From NCBI GenBank assembly GCA_001563325.1, contig LRSK01000206.1, forward strand, positions 1-13,687: 13,687 bases of DNA. The letters are read 5' to 3'. Position numbers and translations under genes: made by a program. Positions 1 through 6,083 of this stretch are shown piece by piece; position 1 is the first letter of the stretch, and each line of letters begins with the position of its first letter. The notes beneath the pieces were generated by a model. That model saw only the letters and a program-made list of their open reading frames with translations, did not search any database and was not told the origin of the DNA. Origin of the DNA: Candidatus Thorarchaeota archaeon SMTZ1-83. Lineage in GTDB: Archaea > Asgardarchaeota > Thorarchaeia > Thorarchaeales > Thorarchaeaceae.

Positions 1-59
1 GCAGGACCATCGTGACCTCGGTCAATCATCAATTCGCTCAAGCAGAGTCACCCTCTAAT

Positions 60-2726
60 CTACACCAGCGGTTCGTATCCAACGTATCCTTTCGTATCCA
101 CGTCCGTTTCAACCTTCCCAAGAATCTGCCTGACGCTGTCAAGGGCGCCCAACTTGAATAGTGGGCGATTATTGTTTCCACACTGATACGAGTAAGTACA
201 GAGAGGACAACCATCTACTGTATCACAGTCGCACTTCGCAAGTATCGTTTCCGTTCGCCTGAAGGCCTCGTCAAGCTTGGTGAAGAGAAGTTTCGATGCT
301 CCATTTCCGCCAGGACTACCATCATACACGAAGATAATGCCAGAGTCCCCCATTGAGACTCCGCCAATCTCTCTTGTGCTCCCTCCAGTCAGCATATCAC
401 TTGATTCGATTACAGCGTGTTCTAGGGCATGAAATGCTCCACCATAGAGTTCTCCTGGGCTCATCTGCAGACCCTTTGCTCTCTTTAGTTTCCCATCGAG
501 ATACTTGTTGACAGTCTTCACAGGTTCTGGAGCTGTGAACGCGAATCCTCGAGTCACATATGTATAATCAAGAGGAGTTGACAGATCGGATTTCCCTACT
601 ACCCTACCAGACCTTGTTTCTTTCTTCACGAAGCCATAGACAGTCTGAGTCATTTCCAGTTTGCAGTAGACAGCATTCAAACCAAGTATCCTGCATGTGT
701 CTGTCACCTCCACTATATGGGGCATGGTGGAGTAGAGCGGTCGAGTATGGATGCTGCGGTCCTGAAACGGCACCACAGTAGCTCTGCCAAAGCCCGGTTT
801 GTATCGGTAGTCTACCGACAGGTAGTTGCGTCCGCCATGGAGATATATTGCCCCTGGATGTAACTCCTGAGCTGCCATCGGCATAGTCCTCTCACCGATG
901 GTTCTATTCCCCGATCTTATCTGAACTGTATCACCAATCCCACGAATGCTATAGCCCCTCCATTTCTTGCGTGCCAAATCAGCATCAGCAACACGGACTA
1001 AACCGTTCTCCAGGATCTTGAGTATCCCATCTTCAACGAGAGTGTCCAGAATCCCTCGTTGCCGAGGGAATGTAGTGACTTTGAGCCTTCCACTCATCGC
1101 TGCTGCAATGAGCTGATAGTAGCCCACGACCTCGTTCTCGGGCTCCATGTACGCGGCATCAATATCAGAAAAGTACTTCTCGGGCTCATGACGATAGAAT
1201 GATGATATGGGGTCGTTGTCACGAAGCGCGAGAATGGCAACACTCTCTTGTCCCTGCCTTCCTGCACGACCAATTCGTTGAGTAAGGCGTGTGATTGAGA
1301 CTATCATGCTCACAACACTGTCTAAGTCACCAATATCGATGCCCAGTTCAAGCGTTGGAGTTGAAACGAGGACCTGGAGCTCGTCGGATTTGAACTGGGA
1401 CTCAACTTGACTTCTGTACTTCTTCGAAAGCCCGGCACGATGCACCATTGACTTGACACCGGTGTCCCGAATTAGCATGTTGAGCACTTCGGCCTCAGAA
1501 TGAGTGTTCCCGAAGACGAGCGTCTTGAATCGCCCTTCTCGAAGCCTTCTCACGAGATCAACAATCATGCTATACTTACTTCGATCTCCTGGATAGAACA
1601 TCATGAAGTGGATTGGTCCTCTCTTCGCACTCTTTGACTCTACAAGGTGCACCTCTTTGTCAAAGAGCTGATCAGCAAACTCTTTCGGGTTGGAGATGGT
1701 GGCTGAAGCCCCGATCTTCTGAAACTCCCCAGACTCCATCTCAAGTCGTTTCAGAATGTAGTACACATTAGAGCCCATCGACCCCGTATAGAGATGAATC
1801 TCATCAAGCACCACGTACTTCACTGTCCGGAGGAGGGGCACCAGACGAGACTGAGACCAACCGAGATGGTAGTGTAGGACATCTGGATTGGTCACAAGGA
1901 TATCTGGAGGCTTCAGGTAGATCTTGTCCCTTCGGCTCTGCGAAACATCTCCGTCAAATATGGCCGCGTTCAGACCGGATGCCTTGCACATCTCGACAAT
2001 CTTGTCATATTGATCGCGGGCCAGAGCCTTAGTTGGATATATCAGCAGGGCCCGTACACCTTGTTCTGTGAAAGCCTCCTGAACAGTGACAAGCAGCTTC
2101 CTGATTATAGGGAGTATGAAGGCCTCAGTCTTTCCTTGAGCAGTCGGTGCGGAAATAACTATGTCACTTCCATCAAATATCAGGTCATCAGCCTCATCCT
2201 GAAACGCGTAGAGTTGGACTATTCCCTTTTCAGCGAGGAGCTCCTTCAGACGTTTGGGAATCTTCACCTCGTCAATCGTTCTTCCATACTCTGCGTCTGT
2301 AGAGGGCATATGTCGATATCTGACGAGATAGTCCTGACCTCCTTCAAGGATTGCTCGCACTGGTTTACTGAGATCTTCTAGAGGCATCCCACCTTGGATT
2401 GCCAGCTCAGAAATCTGTTCGCTGGATTGGATTCTCGACCTGCGCGAGGGCCTCATTCTAGTAGAGTCTTCTCTTGTTGAGAGCGTTTCCGACTTGGGAC
2501 TCCTTCGTCGTTTTGCCCCGGAGGCCGAAGGCACCTGATTCTTAAGGATGGCTTCGCTAAATTCCTCATAGGCATCAAACAAGTCCTTGTTTCTTCCATC
2601 GACTAGCAACTCTGCATCACAAGATGAGCACATTACCGTCCAGATGTGGCCCCCTTTCTTGATGTAGAGTTTCGAGCCACATTTTGGACAGTGAAGGACA
2701 GGCACAGTTGATACACTTCCTGCCAT
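60..2726 (-). CDS. MrfA/Hrq1-like superfamily 2 DEIH-box DNA helicase with C-terminal DUF1998 zinc-binding region
   Basis: An 888-residue ATP-dependent helicase, probably a cytosolic 3'-5' DNA repair enzyme. The bacterial relative MrfA acts in mitomycin crosslink repair and eukaryotic Hrq1 in crosslink repair; the same role here is inference. Visible in order: an N-terminal zinc ribbon (C13-x2-C16, C33-x2-C36); a basic, probably disordered linker (about 65-100); Walker A APTAQGKT (193-200); DEIH box (308-311); SAT motif III (341-343); motif V around STPTLELGIDIGD (455-467); motif VI QRIGRAGRQG (483-492); and a C-terminal DUF1998-type region (about 757-860) ending in the Cys cluster C832, C834, C840, C843, C849. 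All helicase motifs are intact, so it should be active. The ATG at 2726 is needed to include the N-terminal ribbon. It is divergent from the thioredoxin genes. No MrfB-like exonuclease lies beside it. Confidence 0.93.
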   Translation of the reverse strand: MAGSVSTVPVLHCPKCGSKLYIKKGGHIWTVMCSSCDAELLVDGRNKDLFDAYEEFSEAILKNQVPSASGAKRRRSPKSETLSTREDSTRMRPSRRSRIQSSEQISELAIQGGMPLEDLSKPVRAILEGGQDYLVRYRHMPSTDAEYGRTIDEVKIPKRLKELLAEKGIVQLYAFQDEADDLIFDGSDIVISAPTAQGKTEAFILPIIRKLLVTVQEAFTEQGVRALLIYPTKALARDQYDKIVEMCKASGLNAAIFDGDVSQSRRDKIYLKPPDILVTNPDVLHYHLGWSQSRLVPLLRTVKYVVLDEIHLYTGSMGSNVYYILKRLEMESGEFQKIGASATISNPKEFADQLFDKEVHLVESKSAKRGPIHFMMFYPGDRSKYSMIVDLVRRLREGRFKTLVFGNTHSEAEVLNMLIRDTGVKSMVHRAGLSKKYRSQVESQFKSDELQVLVSTPTLELGIDIGDLDSVVSMIVSITRLTQRIGRAGRQGQESVAILALRDNDPISSFYRHEPEKYFSDIDAAYMEPENEVVGYYQLIAAAMSGRLKVTTFPRQRGILDTLVEDGILKILENGLVRVADADLARKKWRGYSIRGIGDTVQIRSGNRTIGERTMPMAAQELHPGAIYLHGGRNYLSVDYRYKPGFGRATVVPFQDRSIHTRPLYSTMPHIVEVTDTCRILGLNAVYCKLEMTQTVYGFVKKETRSGRVVGKSDLSTPLDYTYVTRGFAFTAPEPVKTVNKYLDGKLKRAKGLQMSPGELYGGAFHALEHAVIESSDMLTGGSTREIGGVSMGDSGIIFVYDGSPGGNGASKLLFTKLDEAFRRTETILAKCDCDTVDGCPLCTYSYQCGNNNRPLFKLGALDSVRQILGKVETDVDTKGYVGYEPLV

Positions 2727-2735
2727 CTGTCTTGG

Positions 2736-2821
2736 GCCAACTTATCAAAGTTTGGCAGAAGCTTGCCAAATTCGAGTGCGCAAGCACAATCTTTTTAACA
2801 ATTGTGCATTCAGCATGCACA
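2736..2821. promoter_or_regulatory. Divergent helicase/thioredoxin promoter with three inverted repeats
   Basis: The 128-bp region between the divergent helicase and thioredoxin starts contains a T/A box at 2791-2798 (CTTTTTAA; TTAAAAAG on the other strand) suited to a TATA box in either direction. Around it are three 7-bp inverted repeats: TTTGGCA/TGCCAAA (2751-2757 and 2764-2770), GCACAAT/ATTGTGC (2784-2790 and 2801-2807), and TGTGCAT/ATGCACA (2803-2809 and 2815-2821). The second encloses the TATA box and the third sits where the thioredoxin transcript should begin. GCCAA/TTGGC also recurs at 2736, 2752 and 2765. Operator function is inference. Confidence 0.5.
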
Positions 2822-2854
2822 GCCGCTCTCATTCGCAAGGGAGATGACGATTAC

Positions 2855-3211
2855 ATGGTTGAAGAGATTAGTTCAAGTGATATAGACAGAGTAGTAAGCG
2901 AGAACAGGATTGTATTCATAGACTGCCATGCGGTCTGGTGTGGGCCGTGCAGGACCCTATCACCCATTCTGGAAGAACTGGACGAGAAGTACAGTGACAA
3001 GGGCTTCAAGGTTGTGAAGCTGGATGTCGACCAGAATAGGGAGTTCAGCATGGAGAACAGAATAACTGGAGTTCCAAGTGTTCTCGTTTTCAGCGATGGA
3101 CAACGCGTAGTATTCGATGATGGTCGTGGTAGCAAGTCAGACAAACTGATTGGTGTCATGCCTCCAGAAGTCTACACGCAGATTATTGAAGACCTTCTAG
3201 CAGTGGCTTAG
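2855..3211 (+). CDS. Thioredoxin-fold protein with WCGPC active site (first of a tandem pair)
   Basis: A 118-residue cytosolic thioredoxin, expected to reduce protein disulfides. The active site is W28-C29-G30-P31-C32. D23 matches the buried Asp of the family, and the cis-proline is P74 in GVPS. C24 is an extra cysteine close to the active site and is shared with the neighbouring paralog. H25 stands where most thioredoxins have Trp. A loop near residues 88-97 is longer than in E. coli thioredoxin. The open frame runs upstream to 2684, but the ATG at 2855 is preferred: it has a GGGAG ribosome-binding site at 2839-2843, lies downstream of the TATA box at 2791, and gives the same 23-residue lead to Cys24 as the paralog. 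No reductase gene is present in the window. Confidence 0.92.
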   Translation: MVEEISSSDIDRVVSENRIVFIDCHAVWCGPCRTLSPILEELDEKYSDKGFKVVKLDVDQNREFSMENRITGVPSVLVFSDGQRVVFDDGRGSKSDKLIGVMPPEVYTQIIEDLLAVA

Positions 3212-3224
3212 ACTAGCCTAACCA

Positions 3225-3255
3225 CCACCAGACAGATGATTCATCTGTATGGTGG
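3225..3255. repeat. 31-nt near-perfect inverted repeat between the thioredoxin genes
   Basis: CCACCA (3225-3230) pairs with TGGTGG (3250-3255), and ACAGATGA (3232-3239) pairs with TCATCTGT (3241-3248). There is one mismatch (3231/3249) and a single central base at 3240. A T5 run follows at 3264-3268. It starts 13 nt after the first thioredoxin stop. As RNA it would fold into a strong hairpin and could terminate or attenuate read-through; as DNA it could be a dimeric operator. Sequence alone does not decide between these. Confidence 0.6.
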
Positions 3256-3342
3256 GATTCCCATTTTTCATCATTCAAAGCTTCTGTCCAGCAAGATTCA
3301 TAGTCTGTTTGCTTTCTGTGATTGTTTCTGGATGAGATTGTC

Positions 3343-3711
3343 TTGGTCAAAGAGGTTGACATTGACGGAGTCGAATATGAGGTAAAGCAGTCAAAAGTAA
3401 CCCTCATTGACTGTTGGGCACCCTGGTGCAAACCATGCAAGGATCTCGCACCAATTCTTGAGAACCTTGAGATGTCCTACTCTGACAACCCGGATGTTTC
3501 TTTCTTGAAGATTGACGTCCAGGAGCATCACGAATACGGGAGAAAGCACGACATCATGGCCATTCCTTGTGTTCTGGTTTTCTTCGAGGGCGAGCCAGCC
3601 CTCTTTGAGGACCCTAGTGGTCGAATGGGTGAGAAGAAGACGGACCGTCTAATCGGGTTAAGACCTGCAGAGCACTACGAATCTGTCATAAGCCATCTTC
3701 TACAGACATAG
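3343..3711 (+). CDS. Thioredoxin-fold protein with WCKPC active site (second of a tandem pair)
   Basis: A 122-residue thioredoxin paralog of the gene upstream. Active site W28-C29-K30-P31-C32, buried Asp D23, extra Cys C24, cis-proline P75 followed by C76. Replacing the usual Gly with Lys between the cysteines would be expected to alter redox potential or partner choice (family knowledge; not testable here). The TTG at 3343 is chosen over the TTG at 3322 for two reasons: GGATGAG at 3330-3336 is a suitably spaced ribosome-binding site, and the resulting N-terminus (MVKEVDIDG...) aligns without gaps to MVEEISSSD... of the first copy, with 23 residues before Cys24 in both. The two proteins also share the LIG(L/V)xPxxxY pattern near the C-terminus. 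The 131-bp gap carries the 31-nt hairpin. Similarity is moderate, so the duplication is old. Confidence 0.9.
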   Translation: MVKEVDIDGVEYEVKQSKVTLIDCWAPWCKPCKDLAPILENLEMSYSDNPDVSFLKIDVQEHHEYGRKHDIMAIPCVLVFFEGEPALFEDPSGRMGEKKTDRLIGLRPAEHYESVISHLLQT

Positions 3712-3735
3712 GCATTCCAAGCAGAGCACCTGATG

Positions 3736-3743
3736 CTTTATAT
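3736..3743 (+). promoter_or_regulatory. TATA box for the gamma-carbonic-anhydrase-like gene
   Basis: CTTTATAT at 3736-3743 is a close match to the archaeal TATA element. A start site about 25 bp downstream (near 3768) would leave room for the GAGGT ribosome-binding site at 3781-3785 and the ATG at 3793. An in-frame ATG at 3733 overlaps this box, which argues against using it as the start codon. Confidence 0.6.
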
Positions 3744-3792
3744 TCCTCCACACTACAACGAGCTAAGACCAGAGTATACTGAGGTAGTAATA

Positions 3793-4317
3793 ATGCCGAT
3801 TCTTCCCTTCGGAGATAAGAACCCAAAGATAGACGCGAAGGCCTACATAAGCCCCCAGGCAACCATTGTCGGAGACGTAGAGATTGGACAGGGGGTAAGT
3901 GTGTGGCCAGGAGCCGTGATAAGAGGCGATCAAGCCTCAGTTCGTATAGGTGAGAATACATGCATTCAAGATAGCGTTGTGGTCCACGCACACACAGACG
4001 ACAATCCCGCCATCATAGGCAATCTCAGTGTCGTAGGCAGTGCCTCTGTCATTCATGGAGTCTACATCGGAGACTCCACAAACATCGGAGAAGGATGTGT
4101 TGTTTTTGATGGAGCCACCCTTGGCGAGGGTATTATGCTGGCGCCCGGTAGCATAGTTCCACCGAACATTGTCATACCTCCAAGAAGCCTCAACTCAGGA
4201 GTTCCAGCATCTCAGATAAGGGAACTCTCTAGGGAGGAAGTGGAAAAGCAGACTCTAAGAGCGGAAGCAATAGCTCAGGTGTTCCAGAAATTGAAGAGAT
4301 GGCAGGGAGCGCCTTAG
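3793..4317 (+). CDS. Gamma-carbonic-anhydrase-like left-handed beta-helix protein lacking one zinc-ligand histidine
   Basis: A 174-residue hexapeptide-repeat protein, normally a trimer of left-handed beta-helices with zinc held between subunits. It follows the family pattern: R44 and D46 in VIRGD, Q59 and D60 in the IQD motif, H65 (equivalent to His81 of the Methanosarcina enzyme Cam) and H88 (His122). The middle ligand (Cam His117), expected in a GHxxxxHG motif, is Ser83 (VGSASVIHG). H67 is a nearby His that might substitute. Carbonic anhydrase activity is therefore doubtful; a scaffold, another ligand set, or an acyltransferase-like role are alternatives. A C-terminal helix follows (about 145-174), as is usual. 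The start ATG at 3793 has GAGGT 7 nt upstream. The stop lies 1 nt from the stop of the convergent M24 gene. Confidence 0.88.
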   Translation: MPILPFGDKNPKIDAKAYISPQATIVGDVEIGQGVSVWPGAVIRGDQASVRIGENTCIQDSVVVHAHTDDNPAIIGNLSVVGSASVIHGVYIGDSTNIGEGCVVFDGATLGEGIMLAPGSIVPPNIVIPPRSLNSGVPASQIRELSREEVEKQTLRAEAIAQVFQKLKRWQGAP

Positions 4318-4318
4318 A

Positions 4319-5455
4319 TCATATGGTTTCTCTTGCCACACTTGAAAGGCTCTCAAGTCCATCTTCTGTAACAACAAAGATGTCCGAAATCCTCATGGGC
4401 CCAGTTCTCGGCGAATAGATTGACGGATTCAGGGAGAAGACCATACTTTCCCTCAGTAAACTGTCGCTATCCGAGTGAATCAATGGGGGCTCTCTGAGGT
4501 CTAAGCCTATGGAGTTTCCAACAGGCCCTTGAAGACTGCCAGCTGGTATCTTCTTCCCCAACTTCTTCATTATCTTTCCATGAACAACTGACAGACTTGT
4601 GCCTGGCTTCATCACTCGTTCAGCAGTCTTGTATACCTGAAGGAGTCCTTCGAAGGCCCTCCGCTGAGTCCTATTGGGTTGACCAGTGTGTAGAGTCCTT
4701 GCAGCTTCCGCGAAGTAACCTGACTCACTGACTGTGATGTCAATTGTCACGAAGGAATCACTGGAGATTCTGTTTCCACTTGGTTGGGCAAAAGGAAACC
4801 TGGCGCGTTCGCCCGAAAGCACTGCAGCCCGGATTCCTCTAAGTTGGCCCCCTGCAGCTCTCATTGCAGACTCGATCTCAATTGAGGCATCAGCCTCAAG
4901 AGTCCCCGGATACACAATCTCTAAGGCGGTTCTGACTCCAATTTCAGCTATCCTCACTGCCTTTCGAATGGCCTCTATCTCTGCTTCATCCTTGATCTGC
5001 CTGAGTCTCCATAGCATGGCTGAAGCACCCTTGAAGCCTGCTCCAGGCAATCTCCCCCTGAGGTAGTCCAGTTCTTTGATAGAGATACGTTCTTGCTGCA
5101 AGCCAATGATGCCGGAATCAGTGCCGAGTTCTTCTAGAGTGGTTGTCACCCTGTCCCAGAATGATTCGTCACGATTGTAGCCCAACTCACCAATGGCTTC
5201 AGTATCTGTACGTCGAACCATGGCCGCAATTGAGCTATTCCCAATGGCATCATGCTGTAGTCCTGACATTATCAACTGTGGTTGACGTCCAGCCACTATC
5301 ACGCAACCAAATGGCAGAGAGCTTGTGGGACTCTCATATCCGGTGAAATACTGAACGTCCGGCCTCCTGGTCAGAACGAGGGCGTCAATCGCCTCCTTCT
5401 TCATGGAACGATAAGCTCTCTCAAGGCGTTGAGGTGTAAACTGCAAACAAGCCAT
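4319..5455 (-). CDS. M24 (Xaa-Pro aminopeptidase/creatinase fold) family protein, probably catalytically inactive
   Basis: A 378-residue protein with the two-domain layout of prolidase and aminopeptidase P: an N-terminal creatinase-like domain (about 1-145, with DALVLTRRPDVQYFTGYES) and a C-terminal pita-bread domain (about 155-378). Family landmarks align well, but the expected metal and catalytic residues are mostly replaced. The first Asp is kept (D239 in TIDI); the second Asp is Glu (E250 in YFAEAARTL); the GHGIG His is Asn (N314 in VGNSIG); the EP Glu is Asn (N343 in SLNPSIY); the final Glu is Ser (S357 in RISDIF); and the PH substrate-binding His is Phe (F222). The frame is intact, with no stops or shifts, so this is a maintained pseudoenzyme rather than a decaying gene. 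Creatinases and Spt16 also use this fold without aminopeptidase metals. Function unknown. Confidence 0.85.
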   Translation of the reverse strand: MACLQFTPQRLERAYRSMKKEAIDALVLTRRPDVQYFTGYESPTSSLPFGCVIVAGRQPQLIMSGLQHDAIGNSSIAAMVRRTDTEAIGELGYNRDESFWDRVTTTLEELGTDSGIIGLQQERISIKELDYLRGRLPGAGFKGASAMLWRLRQIKDEAEIEAIRKAVRIAEIGVRTALEIVYPGTLEADASIEIESAMRAAGGQLRGIRAAVLSGERARFPFAQPSGNRISSDSFVTIDITVSESGYFAEAARTLHTGQPNRTQRRAFEGLLQVYKTAERVMKPGTSLSVVHGKIMKKLGKKIPAGSLQGPVGNSIGLDLREPPLIHSDSDSLLRESMVFSLNPSIYSPRTGPMRISDIFVVTEDGLESLSSVARETI

Positions 5456-5498
5456 CTCGGATGAGTCGGAACTAGGCTTCCTGTCGAATTATCCACTC

Positions 5499-5506
5499 AT
5501 TTAAGC
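5499..5506 (-). promoter_or_regulatory. TATA box for the M24-fold gene
   Basis: On the minus strand GCTTAAAT lies at 5499-5506, about 45-50 bp upstream of the ATG at 5455, predicting a start site near 5475 and a leader of about 20 nt. No good ribosome-binding site is visible in that leader. It lies only about 30 bp beyond the 3' end of the tRNA gene. Confidence 0.45.
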
Positions 5507-5534
5507 ATAATGTCGATATGAGATAAAAGAGTGA

Positions 5535-5612
5535 TGGCGGGACCGCCCGGATTCGAACCGGGGATTTCCAACTCCGCAGGCTGGCGCCTTATCCATGCTA
5601 GACTACGGCCCC
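5535..5612 (-). tRNA. tRNA-Arg, anticodon GCG
   Basis: A 78-nt tRNA with the CCA end encoded. The acceptor stem GGGGCCG pairs with CGGTCCC (one G-T), the D-stem is GTCT/AGGC, the anticodon stem is CCAGC/GTTGG with loop CTGCGGA (anticodon GCG), and the T-stem is CCCGG/CCGGG with loop TTCGAAT. The discriminator base is G73, and A is present in the D-loop at the Arg identity position. It has no intron. GCG decodes CGC and CGU without inosine, as in archaea. A T4 run at 5525-5528 (minus strand) follows the 3' end. Confidence 0.97.
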
Positions 5613-5633
5613 ATTGAGGCGGGGCTCAGTCGG

Positions 5634-5641
5634 CTTATAGA
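5634..5641 (-). promoter_or_regulatory. TATA box for tRNA-Arg(GCG)
   Basis: TCTATAAG on the minus strand (5634-5641) is 22-29 bp upstream of the tRNA 5' end at 5612. This is the normal archaeal TATA spacing and implies transcription starting at or very near the mature 5' end. Confidence 0.6.
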
Positions 5642-5680
5642 CTCTTCGTTGAGATGCAGTAGAAGTAGGTGGCTGACCTT

Positions 5681-5887
5681 TCAAGAGTGTGGCACTTCTA
5701 GTGCGTTGACAACTGCCTTACCCTGTCGTTTTGTGACTCTCAGCGTGACAGAAGATGTCTGGAGAATGAAACTCTCACCCTCATCCAGAACATCCATTAC
5801 AGTGCGTCCCATGGGTCCATTCAGGTAGCGAGTGAATCTGCTAACGATTCGTTCAGTGGGTGAGGAGAACCTGTTCATCATGCTCAT
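5681..5887 (-). CDS. Small hypothetical protein (68 aa) between two tRNA-Arg genes
   Basis: I do not recognise this 68-residue protein. It has no membrane segment, signal peptide or cysteine. The N-terminal half (about 1-30) is basic and helical in character. The C-terminal half (about 36-64, with GESFILQ and VTLRVTKRQGKAVV) looks like alternating beta strands, so a compact alpha/beta domain is plausible. Support for a real gene comes from a GAGGT ribosome-binding site about 9 nt before the ATG at 5887 and a strong minus-strand TATA box (GTTTAAAAG, 5928-5936) at fitting distance. The shorter ATG three codons in (MMNRF) is an alternative start. It has its own promoter between two tRNA genes on the same strand. 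Confidence 0.6.
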   Translation of the reverse strand: MSMMNRFSSPTERIVSRFTRYLNGPMGRTVMDVLDEGESFILQTSSVTLRVTKRQGKAVVNALEVPHS

Positions 5888-5927
5888 GATGTTTGACCTC
5901 TTGTCAGCAGCGAGTTCTCCTACAGGT

Positions 5928-5936
5928 CTTTTAAAC
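5928..5936 (-). promoter_or_regulatory. TATA box for the 68-aa hypothetical gene
   Basis: GTTTAAAAG on the minus strand is about 41-49 bp upstream of the ATG at 5887, predicting a start site near 5905 just before the GAGGT ribosome-binding site. Confidence 0.55.
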
Positions 5937-5976
5937 TCAGATTGAACTTGTCATCTGGAAAACCAATCGAGAATGA

Positions 5977-6054
5977 TGGCGGGACCGGCCGGATTTGAAC
6001 CGGCGATACCCAACTCCGGAGGCTGGTGCCTTATCCATGCTAGACTACGGCCCC
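5977..6054 (-). tRNA. tRNA-Arg, anticodon CCG
   Basis: A 78-nt tRNA with encoded CCA. The acceptor stem, D-arm and anticodon stem are identical to the tRNA-Arg(GCG) gene 364 bp away. The anticodon loop is CTCCGGA (anticodon CCG, reading CGG). Differences lie at base 26, the anticodon, the variable loop (GTATC) and the T-arm (GCCGG/CCGGC with loop TTCAAAT). G73 discriminator, no intron. A T4 run lies at 5959-5962 on the minus strand after the 3' end. The similarity of the pair points to local duplication followed by an anticodon change. Confidence 0.97.
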
Positions 6055-6075
6055 AAGCATCCACGATTCGCAGTT

Positions 6076-6083
6076 CTTTAAAG
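6076..6083 (-). promoter_or_regulatory. TATA box for tRNA-Arg(CCG), overlapping the stop codon of the upstream gene
   Basis: CTTTAAAG at 6076-6083 is 22-29 bp upstream of the tRNA 5' end at 6054. The TAA stop of the ribbon-helix-helix/winged-helix gene (6078-6080, minus) lies inside this box, so the coding end and the tRNA promoter share bases. Confidence 0.6.

Noticed and set aside
2684..2854. N-terminal extension of the first thioredoxin to an upstream ATG
   Set aside because: The extension overlaps the helicase start and the promoter palindromes; the ATG at 2855 has a ribosome-binding site and matches the paralog.
5613..5976. Integration event or attachment site at the tRNA-Arg genes
   Set aside because: No integrase is present, and the repeated sequence covers most of each tRNA rather than a 3'-end fragment; duplication of the tRNA explains it better.
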